From Puccinia triticina (taxonomy: Eukaryota > Basidiomycota > Pucciniomycetes > Pucciniales > Pucciniaceae), in contig NC_070558.1 in NCBI RefSeq assembly GCF_026914185.1, positions 4,588,001 through 4,652,000 of the forward strand: a DNA stretch of 64,000 bases. The letters run 5' to 3'. This document shows, piece after piece, positions 12,000 to 22,574 of the stretch. A program made the position numbers and the translations under genes. The notes under the pieces are model-generated. The model worked only from the letters and a program-made list of their open reading frames with translations, ran no database searches and had not been told where the DNA came from. Position 1 is the stretch's first letter. Each line of letters starts with the position of its first letter.

Positions 12000-12487
12000 G
12001 TTTTTTTCCACCTGGTACATGTCATTACTGTCAACCCATTGACCAATAAAAGGAATTGGCTTATTTAGTTCGTTGCCTGTTCCTGCATTGGCACCGAGGA
12101 ATTCTCAGAAATGGTGGGTAGGAGCCCAAGAACATACACAAATATGTTCAATGATGAATCTAGGAATTGGCATTCCATGATATAATTGGAATACATCAAA
12201 AGACCAAGGCTCATACGTCGTTCTGAAAAGTCCTCAGCTGTTTTATCCTGTTAGGTTACAAGCCATCATAGCTCTGCGAAATGATTTGTTACGTTCCTGT
12301 TTGCTATGGCAAACCTTTTCATTCTGTACAATTCATGTTCCGCGGCGCAGCCGCGATTTCCCTTGTTGTTAAACAATTTGGCTTTTGTCAACAAAGGTTG
12401 GCAAATATAGCAAGGGTGATCAACAATCCTATAGCTGCACATCCCTCCCTCACCCAGCTCTGCATCTCTCCAACTTTGCCCCGAGAA

Positions 12488-13245
12488 GGACATACAGCCT
12501 CTCAATGAACGGTCAGACCGGTCATTGAGAGGACTTGACACTACATAATCAAGCCTTTCAATGACCAGTACAAACTGGTCATTGAGAGGGATCAACCCTT
12601 GCAATGAATGGTTTTTAGCAGTCATCACGTGTACTCAACTCTCTCAATGACCGGTACAAACCAATCATTGAGAGGACTCAAGCTGCTTGATGACCAGTCA
12701 TCAAGAGGACATACACAATGACTGTTAAGACCGTTCATCAAGAGGAAATACAGCCTCTCAATGACCAGTCAGACTCACTGCCAGCATAATCGGCTGGGTT
12801 GAGGTTATCCCAGTTAAACTGAGATGAACTCAACCAATTTAAACTTGGCTGATCTTAACTGATGAAATGTAAATCCAAGGTACCCCCCTTGGGTTTATAT
12901 TTCATTGGATGAGATCAACCCATTTTAAATTGGTTGAGTGCATCCCAGTTAAACTGGGATGAATTCATCCCAGCCAATTAGCTGGCAGTGACTGTTCATT
13001 GAGAGGACATACAGCCTCTCAATGGCCGGTCAGACCGTTCATCAAGAGGAAATACAACCTCTTGATGACTGGTAAAAACCGGTCATCAAGAGGGTACAAC
13101 CCTTGTGATGAGTGCTTTGTAATTTTTTGTACCGGCCATTGAGTGTGATTCCTCTTGATGTCCATTTTGTACCGGCTCTTAAGTAGACTCAAGCTGGATG
13201 CTCAATGACTTGTTTGTACCGGTCATGGAGGGTGCATACAAATGA
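12488..13245. repeat. Array of TGACCGGTCA-type hairpin repeats (array 1)
   Basis: Repeated short blocks read CTCTCAATGACCGGT and its complement ACCGGTCATTGAGAG, alternately direct and inverted, with variants such as TTGATGACCGG. The same motif builds arrays at 31640-32440, 42480-45000 and 61200-61960. A CACTA-like MITE is inserted at 12776-12990. No coding potential. In two of the other locations the arrays sit inside foldback transposons; I could not define outer ends for this one. Confidence 0.8.
12776..12990. mobile_element. CACTA-like MITE, 215 bp, 3-bp TSD
   Basis: Ends are CACTGCCAGC (left) and the complementary GCTGGCAGTG (right), flanked by ACT at 12773-12775 and 12991-12993. The inner arms repeat AGTTAAACTG and ATTTAAACTTGG as inverted pairs, so the whole unit folds back. 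CACTA/EnSpm elements start CACTA or CACTG and duplicate 3 bp, which supports the class; no transposase is present. It interrupts the TGACCGGTCA array. Confidence 0.7.
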
Positions 13246-14353
13246 GTTTAACATTTGATTTGGCTCAAACGGCGTGGAGTACCATCTGCTTCACTAAATT
13301 TGGCTCTGAGGGAGAGGTACTTTACCTTAGCATTTAGCTGAACCAATGCAGATGCTCTGACAATACAACAATGAAAATAATTCTGAAACATCAAGGTGGT
13401 AACCTGTCAGAAAAAAAATCAATGAGTGGCATATAAACTAGGGGAGAAATGATGGTGTTTATATCATTTCCAGGTCATGCAAGCTTTGAGCTTTTGCATG
13501 TTGTGGTGTTTATTCCTGTGTTTCTATGCAGAGAAATATAATAATTTCCTTTTCTTCTTTATACAAAAAATATATAATGTAAAATTAACCCCAGAGATGT
13601 ACTTTTCACACGAAATAACCTATATTCACCCACTGGAATGACCCCTCTATCTCCACCGGTTTAGGAGTTACACAGATTTCAACCTGTCACAGAGAATGTT
13701 TCTCTTGCTTATTGTTCTTCAAGCTCACTTTGTATTACATGTGCATAATGAATATGCATAATTTTTGCTTGGTTGTACCCTTTCTGTTGTAGGGAGCACC
13801 CTGTTTCTTTAGGGTAGGTCCCTTTGAGGCTGTGCTCCTGTCAAACTATATGTTGTAGGGATGTACCCCATTAGCTATTTAGCCCACCAAAGCCTGTTCC
13901 CCTGGAGCTAAAATCCCTCACCCACAAGTATAAAAGGAGGCCTCTCTCCAGCCATTTGTTCCTCATGCTGGCAGTTTCCCCCACATCACACCATATCACT
14001 CCTCATCACACCAAATTATATACTACCTACAATTTCATATTATTACCCTTAAATGTGCAAATAAAAGTCTAACACATTCTTCTCAGCATCAATATAACAA
14101 GTGCCTAGTGCCAGTACCCCATCCTTGGTTCCGATCCTGGTTGAAGCATAGTGCTCCCACACCCTTCACGCCTCACCTGAGCCAACCCGGGTTCCATCCC
14201 GGCCCTTGTCATTGATACCAATACCTCACCCAACCTCAGTTCAATCCCCCCTCTTCACGTCTTCATCACCAACACTCATTAGTACTCTATACTCTATACA
14301 CATATTGATGAAACAACTTCATCCTGAACCGACCAATCCTATCATGTGATTAA

Positions 14354-14385
<32 letters not shown>

Positions 14386-14812
14386 ATCAGGTAGTTAGAA
14401 GGGCAGAGCTTGCAACTCCACCATCCCCTTTTCCATTCAGAAAAAGGGTTTCACAGCTGCTTTTGAGTCTTACAACGTAAGCCTCCCTGGTGAGACTGTG
14501 CTACCACACAGACCAAACTTAACAAAATACCCCCAACGCGGGGCTGAGTGGTGAACAAAGTGCTGACAACTGCAGGGATGGAATCAGGAATAATTTGGAG
14601 GTGTTTTAATGTAGAGCATTGCACAAAGATGTGGTTCAGCTGCTGGAGGCTGTAGCTTGCTTTTTTGTGAGCTACATACCTACAAAGTCCCAAGCATGAA
14701 TAGATGCTCTGGCATCTTGGCTATCTTTCTATGATCTCAGAATCTAAAAGGTCTTGTCAAATAAAAAAGAATGAATGAAGAGGACAAGCAAAAACTGGAT
14801 GTTCTTGGACCC
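13246..14812. other. Gene-free region with an LTR-like promoter module
   Basis: No gene is seen. Around 13929-13937 TATAAAAGG is followed about 130 bp later by AATAAA (about 14060) and a C-rich leader, the usual arrangement of an LTR with its own promoter and polyadenylation signal. The start may be near 13770 and the end near 14300, but no second copy or TSD was found here, so solo LTR is only a suggestion. The rest is anonymous. Confidence 0.35.
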
Positions 14813-14815
14813 CCA

Positions 14816-14896
14816 CACTGCCAGCATATTTGGCTGGGATGAAGTCATCCCAGTTTAACTTGGATAAACTCAACTCAGCTAATTGTGCTGCCAGTG
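14816..14896. mobile_element. Very short CACTA-like MITE, 81 bp
   Basis: A second member of the family seen at 12776. Left end CACTGCCAGC, right end GCTGCCAGTG (one mismatch in the inverted repeat), flanked by CCA at 14813-14815 and 14897-14899. The interior keeps GATGAAGTCATCCCAG, shared with the longer copy. At 81 bp it is little more than its two ends. Confidence 0.65.
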
Positions 14897-14951
14897 CCAG
14901 TCTCAAGCACCATGTGAGATGAGGGTGGTTCTGGCTTGCCTTGATTCAACA

Positions 14952-15351
14952 ATGTAACCATTACAATAAATTTATTTGTAGCAGCGTCTAAATATCTTAA
15001 TATATTGCTGTTACACTGTAATAGTATTGTAAAATGTGCTCACTGCGTTACACAGTAATGTTTGTTTTGTGTAAAGACGCGCCTGTGTGCCACAGTTTCT
15101 TTTTAAATTCATATATACAGGGGCCAATGTGCCATCACTCTGATACACAATAGGCTGTAATGGGACTGTATTGGGGGATTGATGTGCTACAATGAGTTGT
15201 GAAATCATGTATTGTTGCATTCAATACTTTGTATTGGTAGTGCATTGGTTCTTCAATGTGCTACAGGCTAATTTCTTTAAGTCTGTGTAACAGTGTCCAA
15301 TTACAATACAGTATAGTAGCCATTATATTAAATATATTGTAATGGTTACAT
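14952..15351. mobile_element. MITE with ATGTAACCATTACAATA inverted ends, 400 bp
   Basis: Left end ATGTAACCATTACAATA and right end its complement TATTGTAATGGTTACAT delimit an AT-rich 400-bp segment that also contains internal inverted GTAACA and TGTTAC blocks. No clear target duplication beyond 2 bp was found, so the superfamily is unassigned. No coding capacity. Confidence 0.6.
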
Positions 15352-16080
15352 CATTGCTTGACTTGTTTCAAAAATCCACCAAAAATATTTGGGTTGGTTG
15401 ATTGATGGGGGCGGGGTGTGCTCTAAAAATTGGCACCATAGATGAGCTTCTAATTTTTGGTAGCTGGTATGGACAACATCAAAACTGTAGGCTTTAAAAT
15501 TCAAAGACTGTTTTTTTGTCACTTTTTTGTGGTTGGTCTACGTGCCATGACCCCTGCATTAGGCCTACATCCCTCTCTGCAGGAGGGGTGGCTTTGCTGC
15601 CAGCCAAACTTAAGCTCCACCCAAATGTGATACCACCCAAACTCTGAACTCCAACCTCACACAATGCACATGGGGAGGGACTTTGATAAGTTAGTGCCCA
15701 GACCCGCTCACCACAATTGGCATATTTAAGCTTGGGCGCGCAGCCCACTTCTGGATGAGATCAGGGGGCCCAAGCACCATATTTGAACTATATTCTGCGG
15801 GAGCTCTTTTGGGGGTACCTATGGGGAGATATCCAAGGTAAGCTAGCTGCGGCAGTTTTTGTGGTCATCATTATGCTCAAAACCCTCTGGGCGCGCCGCC
15901 CTTGCGCCAGCCAAAGACACACCCCTTGAGGGGGTTTTGTACGCGCTCATTGGCCCGCACCATCAACCCTAGTCCGCTTGCGCGTGGATGAGATATATCC
16001 TGTTGAAAAGACAAGCAGGCCCTTTCCCTGCACCAAAATTTGATTTTCTACGCTTTATCAAGGGCTTGATACATCTTGTT
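15352..16080. other. Anonymous intergenic DNA
   Basis: No gene, RNA or delimited transposon is visible. Around 15560-15620 a block with CATCCCTCTCTGCAGGAGG and AACTTAAGC recalls the ends of the MULE-like family found at 33391-36993, so part may be a decayed relative. The minus ORF at 15494-15748 has no coding features. Confidence 0.35.
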
Positions 16081-16083
16081 TAA

Positions 16084-16750
16084 GAGCATCCGCATTGGTC
16101 GCTGATTAAGGAGGGATCAGCGCAGCTAATCCTCCTTGGCAACGGCATTGGGTCCGATTTAGTTGGAATAAACTCCTCCTTGGAGTACAATTTGGACTAA
16201 GGAGGAGTAACTTTACTCCTTGCTAATCCTGGGAGTAAGCCTTGCATGCGGGCACTTATCCCCACTCAAATGTATGCACCAAACACAACTGACATAAGCT
16301 GCAGGTGCATACACCATACTTACACATTGAATTGGCACTCACCAATGTGGTTGACTGCCAAGATTAGCGCTAATCCGGTAGTAAGCTAATCTGCTACTAC
16401 CGGACTTACTCCTGCACCAATTCAGATGCTTAGTAGCAGATTAGCTTACTACTGGATTAGTTCTATATAATCTTGGACGTCAACCACATTGGTGTGTGCC
16501 AAATTGATGTGTAAGTACGGTGTATACACCTGTAGCTTATGTCAGCTGTGTTTGCTGCATACATTTGAGTGGGGAGCAGTGCCCACATGCAAAGCTTACT
16601 CCCAGGATTAGCAAGGAGTAAAATTACTCCTCCTTAGTCCAAATCGTACTCCAAGGGTAAGTTTAGTTGGACTAAATCAGACCCAATGCAGTTGCCAAGG
16701 AGGATTAGTTATGCTAATCCCTCCCTAATCCGCAACCAATGCGGATGCTC
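16084..16750. mobile_element. PIF/Harbinger-type (Tourist-like) foldback MITE, 667 bp
   Basis: Starts GAGCATCCGCATTGGT and ends with the near-complement ACCAATGCGGATGCTC, flanked by TAA at 16081-16083 and 16751-16753. The TWA target and the GAGCATCCGCA-type end are those of PIF/Harbinger MITEs. The inverted repeat extends through almost the whole length, so the two halves pair around about 16430, with internal blocks such as GCTAATCCTGGGAGTAAG seen on both arms. Non-coding. Confidence 0.8.
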
Positions 16751-16766
16751 TAATAAGCTACTCTTA

Positions 16767-17116
16767 TAGCATCCGCATTGGTTGCGGAATAAGGGAGGAT
16801 TAGCGTAACTAATACTCCTTGGCAACGGCATTGGTTCCAATTTAACTGGACTAAACTCCTCCCGAGTAAGCGGGAGTGAAGTTACTCCTTGCTAATCCTG
16901 GGAGTAAGCGCTGCATGCATATTCACATGCATTCAGACACTCCTCCCCACCCAAAAATATGCACCAAACACAGCTTACATAAGCTGTAGGTGCATACCAC
17001 ATACTTACACAGATTTTTATCCCGCACCAATGCGGTTGCCGGCCGGGATTACCGCTAATCCAGGAGTAAGCAGATCTGTTACTCCTCGAGTCACACCCGC
17101 ACCGATGCGGATGCTC
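16767..17116. mobile_element. PIF/Harbinger-type MITE, 350 bp
   Basis: A shorter relative immediately downstream of the 667-bp copy, in the same orientation. Left end TAGCATCCGCATTGG (first base changed from G), right end GATGCGGATGCTC, flanked by TTA at 16764-16766 and 17117-17119, again a TWA target. Interior shares GCTAATCCTGGGAGTAAG and the GCACCAAACACA region with its neighbour. Non-coding. Confidence 0.75.
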
Positions 17117-17356
17117 TTACTGCATTTCTGAGCCAGGTTTTCAACCCAAATAATTTTCAAAATTTCATTCATCCAAATAATGCCGTATTAATTCTCACCC
17201 CTCACATTTCTGCTACTTTGCACACTGTCACAACATAGTGCAAGGGAATATGCTGTGACAGTTGGTACTCATTTAAGAATGGCTCTGGACCCAATGGGGT
17301 TGTTTTGAGTTCTTGTCTGTGGGACACACCCAACTGGGTTGAAAGTGGTGCACATA

Positions 17357-17794
17357 CAGCCAATCCGAAAAAGCTTGGTTTCTTTGGATGGAATTTCCAG
17401 CGGAAATTCTTTCTGGATTTGCCAACCTGTGTGTATCCAACAACAAAGTTTGACAGATGGATATCCATCCCCGCGAGCGCAGTTGCTATTGGCGGCGCCG
17501 TTCGGTAGCAAAAAAAAATGCAGGCCGCTGGGGGGACCAGCACCATGACACCCGGGTGCGTTCGTCGGAGTGGGAGTCCAGGGTGAAAATTGGTCAAGGA
17601 TTCTGATTCTGTAATCAAAATCCGGGAAAAACAGCCAGAAGTCTCTGATTGAGCTTGCCTGATTTTGATATAGGCATCCTGCATATATCAAAATGTCCAA
17701 CCTTGTCACTTCATTGCATACAAGGTTGGAAAATCCCATAGGAATTTCCAGTGGAAATTCCCTCCAAAGCATCCAAGCTTTTTCGGATTGGCTG
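17357..17794. mobile_element. Tc1/mariner-type MITE, 438 bp
   Basis: Ends CAGCCAATCCGAAAAAGC and the exact complement at 17777-17794, flanked by TA dinucleotides (17355-17356 and 17795-17796), the mariner target. A second copy is at 43159-43583. The interior has nested inverted blocks (GGAATTTCC, CAACCTTG) and no transposase. ORFs across it are shared between copies only because the DNA is repeated. Confidence 0.8.
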
Positions 17795-18130
17795 TAGATA
17801 AAAAAATGAGTCCGTGGTTGCAGTGGTTGGGTCAAGTATCTCGGAAGGAAGGAACAAGAAAAATGGTAGAGGAAAACAACAAGAAGAAAGCCGAAGAAAG
17901 CGGAGGAAGACAAGATTTAGCGGGCTTGTGAATCAAGACAGATTGGTGTTCCGATGGACGTTCGAGCGAGGTCGGTCGAGCTTGCAATACAACAACACAT
18001 AATACTACAGGACTGGTCCAACCATCACCTTTTTTATCTCCTTTCTTTACCCTTATTGTAAGATAGAATTGGAAGAAATGGGGGAGTATTACGGTCGGAT
18101 TAAAGAGTTAAAAAGGAGATAGGGTTTCTG

Positions 18131-19142
18131 TTATCCAAGCACCAAGGAGGGGAAGAAAGTTTTGTAAAATTCGGCGGATCTTTCGTCGATCTTTTCTGGG
18201 TTCTCGTCTCCGAAGACTAACGCTTGACGGTCGACTCTAGATGGACCTGCTTTTTATTTTTATTTTTTCAAAAAAGGGCGTGATAAGTAGCGTATTTTAT
18301 TGAGCAGAAAAGAGACGAGAGACTGACCTGGATGGTCGAAAGAGTGCACCATGAAGAGTTCAGGTTGGGAACGAGTGCGGACAAAAGAGCGCGTTTTGAG
18401 GAGGGAGAGCGAGAGTCTCTTGATGAGGATTTTCAAGCCGGCAGTTCCTCGGGGATCTAGGAGTAAGAAAATTGAAGTGGGCGAGGTTGAGATCAGAAAG
18501 AGTGAAATGGAGGGAGGCGAGTAAGCGGCTATCTTGACCTACGAGGATTGCCGGGCTCGCATGATGGCGCCAGGACTTGTTCCCTCCGGAGCGGGCCCTG
18601 ATGTCGATGGAACCGTGTCCGGCACTCTGGAGCGTGCAATTTATCGCCCTTCTTGTCGTCCGCCAGGCCGGGTTCGTCTCCGGACCCGCTCATCTCCTCC
18701 TCTTCCACGGTCGGGCTCAGGAAGGAGCCCATGGGCACACTCTTCAATCCGCCTGTCCCTGCCCGCAATGGGAAATCTGAGAATAAACAGCGAGCCCATT
18801 CAGTCTTCCCCTCTTTTTTTGTATTTATAAGGTGCCCTCCAATGTGCAAGTCGGCGAGAGGAGGGTGGCCCTTGACGAATGGAAAGGAGCTCAGGAGAGA
18901 GCTTACCGAAGGACCTGCGGGTCATGCGGGCCGGACGAGCGCCGCTGGGATGCTTCGTTACCCATAGACGATAGCAGTTGGCCGGATAGGATTCGTACTT
19001 GTCGCGGACGGCTTCACAAACAATGAAAGTCTTTAGAGAGAGAGTGCGTTATCTCCTGTTACTGTCTGAACAACTTACAAGATTCAGAGAATCGACGGAG
19101 GTGGCCCATCTCTGGGTAGGAATGATCAGAGTCCGTGTTGTT
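18131..19142 (-). CDS. Unrecognised multi-exon gene, 3' five exons resolved
   Basis: Five exons join with matching phases: 19079-19142, 18907-19030, 18543-18776, 18328-18456 and 18131-18246 (stop TAA at 18131-18133). They encode about 222 residues, including ATSVDSLNL, TFIVCEAVRDKYESYPANCY, RLWVTKHPSGARPARM, a Glu-rich acidic stretch, GLKILIKRLSLSLLKTRSF and a C-terminus EFYKTFFPSLVLG. Codon use is strongly coding-like and donors and acceptors are good (GTAAGC, GTAGGT, GTCAGT). The first intron, 19031-19078, is only 48 bp; an alternative acceptor 16 bp further on would force another upstream frame. The 5' end is unresolved. I do not recognise the family and assign no function. Confidence 0.6.
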
Positions 19143-20665
19143 CTGTATGAGATGAATATAAATAGGTGGAGGAATATGAGCCCTTGGAAGGGGCCAATTA
19201 ATAATTACGATGATTATAAGATAATAATATTTAAATGATAATCGTTGGGGGAAATCGAGACGAGAGAGTGCGAAGGTTGATGGCCCATCTGGGAGCAGAA
19301 GGGTGTATTGCGATCCGCAAGCGCAAGCTACTTCCCTGACGTAGGTAGTTCTTGTTGCTCTGCTTCTTGTTCTTGTTGTTGCCAGTTGGAGACGGATGTG
19401 CACTACTAGGAAGGAAGGTGGACAAGAGGCGATGGAGGTGTGGTAGTGGTTGTACATAAACAAGTTGTATGCGGTCAGTTACTAAGTACTTAACTAGGCC
19501 AATGGCCTTCCTCGACACCGAGGTTCCTGGTGACGGCTGGATTCGGAGATCGACATCGATGGTCGCCGGTGGCCGTCTGGAGATCCAAGATACCCAGGGA
19601 ATGGACGAAACACACCATCTGCTCAGCCCACAGTCCTTATAGGCCACAGCGGTGTGACGAGGGCGTGTGTATCACGAGCGATTGCCAATGACCCTCTTCG
19701 GAGGAGAAGGAGAAGGAGGACGAAGAGGAGGAGGCCAGTCGGCGGTTCAGGAGAAAGCCGGCGGCCATCTCGTCAGCTTTCCCCCTATTTCTAATTGGTC
19801 GACCGCCTTCATGTCCTTGTCAAGCAAATTCAAGTTTCCTTCCAGCAGCCTGGACATGTCCCATCCAGTCTGCCATCGCTACAATTTCAGCTTGCGGAAC
19901 GAGCACGTGGATTTCTCGCGGGTGTCTTGATCCATCTCTCCGTCCAGGCCGAGCTGCTCGTCAATCGGCTCTATCAACTCGCCCATGAAGTCGGATGGAA
20001 ATCATACGTATCGTCGACTGTTGTGAAAACCCTTCATCCGCCACCCCAAAGCACACTTTCTCCTTCAAGGTATGTAACAGGTCTAGTGTTGCAACTGCTC
20101 TTTGAACGAGAAGACTGTGAAGCGGAAGATTTGAGAGATCGAGATGCTGAGCGGGAGCCTGTGATGATGATACATACAATATATGTCATACACACATAAA
20201 AAATTGTTTCAGATCGCGTGCTTCTCCTGAGGATCTCCGCAAGATGTGTGATCGAAAAAAACAGATTGCTCGGTTCAATACGTGGTGTGGTGGATGGCCG
20301 ACAACCAGCCTTTCAGGTACAGATGGTGGCAAGAATCTGTCGATGTCGGAAGAACTTGCGAGCCGAAGCTCAACAAGCTATTCAGCTATAAACTGCCTAC
20401 ATCCTCAAGTCATCTCTCTCTCTCTCTCTCGATCTCTGCTGAAGACCACTAGAGGGTACATGATTCTCAAACCATTGGCCATTCTAGGCTGGACCCTTGT
20501 TAATAATAATGTAGGTCAAAGACCTTTTTGTTTATAATGCTTATTGATTTGACATTACGCACCATGGTGGTACTACTAAATGTGTAAACCCACAATGAGG
20601 CTGTAGTTATAGCACTCCCCAACAAGTTTGCTTTGAGGGACCGGTCAAATTTGCAAAAAGAAAAT
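19143..20665. other. 5' region of the unresolved minus-strand gene and flanking DNA
   Basis: Coding-like frames occur on both strands but cannot be joined into one model. On the minus strand the frame through 19231-19647 and a frame near 19800-19980 look coding but contain stops; on the plus strand 19795-20055 is open and followed by plausible splice sites. A CT repeat lies near 20420. Either the minus gene extends here with small introns or two divergent genes meet near 19.5 kb. Confidence 0.35.
19795..20300 (+). CDS. Possible exons of an unrecognised plus-strand gene
   Basis: An open stretch from about 19795 encodes VDRLHVLVKQIQVSFQQPGH and LAERARGFLAGVLIHLSVQA, then LLVNRLYQLAHEVGWK, and ends at a good donor (AAG then GTATGT, about 20070). 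The acceptor TTTCAG near 20212 continues in phase into SPEDLRKMCDRKKQIARFN up to a further possible donor near 20320. A stop lies just upstream of the open stretch, so the 5' end must come from an undetected exon or the frame is broken. The complementary strand is also fairly open. Function unknown. Confidence 0.3.
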
Positions 20666-20990
20666 AAAGGGGCAGGCTAAATGGGCACCAAGAATTTACT
20701 ACATGCACAGCAAAGATGGAGTGAACTAGTGTTCACTCCAACTTTTTTTGGAGAACATTAGTTCACTCCAAAATCTGGCAAGTTTTGGAGTGCACAGCCC
20801 TGCACTGCAGGACTTCCTGTCAAGATCAGCTACAGACCCGGAAGAACCAGATCACAGCCTCTGGGACAGCATGTCCTTGCAAAAATTAAAGTTTTCTGGC
20901 TGCAGATCTGGTCCTGCAGGGGGCTGCAGATTGACAGGAAGTCATCCACTCTAAGTTGGTTTGGAGTGAACACCCTGGCACCCCCTTTTT
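20666..20990. repeat. Diverged copy of the GGAGTGAACA repeat unit with nested insertion
   Basis: Begins GGGGCAGGCT like the arms of the element at 30983-33340 and shares its GGAGTGCACA and GGAGTGAACA blocks. Relative to those arms, about 140 bp beginning AGGACTTCCTGTC and ending GACAGGAAGTC (about 20808-20944) is inserted; the same insert family stands alone at 60463-60598. Non-coding. Confidence 0.55.
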
Positions 20991-22565
20991 GAACCTTTGT
21001 GTGAGGATTTTATCTGAATTGCTAAGAAATCAAGAACCAGACTAAAGACACATGACATGGAGTTAGATGAGAAAACATGAGACAAGAACAAATATAAGAA
21101 GAGAGCAATTTACCACCACAGGATAGAGAGAGTATAAGACAACCAAAGGACTAGATAAAGAAGGTGAACAAGGAACAAGCACACTGGGAATAAGAAAGGA
21201 AGGAGTTGAGACAATTAGCCAAGATAGGAAGGATTGAGGCTGAGGTGCTTTTCTCACCAAATTGGAGAGTTGAGCCGTTCTTGATGAGCAGTCAAATCAA
21301 GGTTGGATGAGAGTATCCTTTGATCTTGATCTTGAGCAATGTTGAGGATTGAGATGAGAGTTACAACGAAGTCAATGTAGAAAGCTGAGGATAAAGTTTT
21401 GAGGAAGCGGTGGAGTTGATGAGGAGATGAGGAGTAAGGAAGGGATGAAGAAGGAGTGGACTCGGGAATCTTGGGGAGCAAGCACTGAAAACACGGACGA
21501 CAGGAAGAGATTCTACTGTCTCTGTTGCACGGCTATCACAGAGGTGTCTAACAGCGAGCAGAATTCAACACTTTGGCTGGCTGGAAAGGGAGTGCCTTCC
21601 TGTGCACTCCAATTTACAGTCCTGCTCCTGTCAGCTGGGCACGCCAGGAAAACCCGGAGTACTCCTCCCAATGGTCAGTGTACATACTGGCCATCAAGGG
21701 AAGAAAGTACAATGTACCCATCTGATTTCTTTACAGCCTACAAAACCATCAGGATTAGCTTGTTTTTCTACACTTTTTCATGTATCCAAGAATGTGTATA
21801 ATCCCATTCCTTGGAATTACTTGTAATGTAAAGAATTGGACTTCTGTGGTCATCCAACCTGATGCAGACCGGATAGCCAGCCTGGCCTAAACACATAGCC
21901 ATACTTTCCTGGGCATGTACACAATATAACCCAGTGGGTATTCATTTCATACCAAAAACTCCCCTGAGAGTGTGTCCAACGTTGACATCCAGATGATACA
22001 ATGGCTTCATCGCATTGCTCAGAAAAGGCCCTCACAAGAATGGCTTCTGCATAGCCAATTTTTGATGAAATTAACTAAAAAAAATTAAAGGACAGAGGAG
22101 ATGCAGAGCTACAACTTGGTATGGAAGGGCTTGCAGTGTAAGCTGAGAGAAAGTGGTAAAAGAGATGTAAGTAAAAAAATCATGATTTTCTGCTTAAAAA
22201 TCTCTCGGCCTCAGGCAAAGATTGTGATTTGAAACACAAGCCTCTCCTTCAGAGACACTTTGCACCTCCTTGGAGAGGCTTAGTTAAGCTATTCATTGAG
22301 ACTCATCGCTGCAACTGACAAATGCAAATCCTTGTGCAGCGACATCAAGATGCCCGCAGTGTGAGCTAAACGCACATTGTTCCTACAGGTAACTGTTGGA
22401 TGATACAATGATAAGGCCCAGCCACAAATATTGGGCATGAAGCACATATTCTATCAATTCCAACAACTCTCTCTTCACTCAAATCAATCCTTGTGATTCT
22501 TGGCAAGGCTTTAACTGGGACAGCCTGATTAGCTTCCAACTCAGTGAGAAATGCACCTCAATGCA
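20991..22565. other. Gene-free, repeat-derived DNA
   Basis: The 21060-21480 part is strongly purine-rich on the plus strand (pyrimidine-rich on the minus), like the leader-type DNA at 24290-24600 and 45100-45400. No ORF has coding features and no TIR pair was found. Positions 21840-22560 are anonymous. Confidence 0.35.
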
Positions 22566-22574
22566 TTTCTTGTA

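Noticed and set aside
13770..14300. Complete solo LTR
   Set aside because: TATA and AATAAA are suitably placed, but neither TG...CA ends with a TSD nor a second copy could be found, so only an LTR-like module is noted.
17202..17913. Minus-strand ORFs of 160 and 214 codons, with a similar 157-codon ORF at 43088
   Set aside because: The two loci share protein-like sequence only because both are copies of the same mariner-type MITE; the frames run across its TIRs.
18529..18849. Independent 106-codon gene
   Set aside because: The central part is an internal exon (18543-18776) of the spliced minus-strand gene; the ORF ends are intron sequence.
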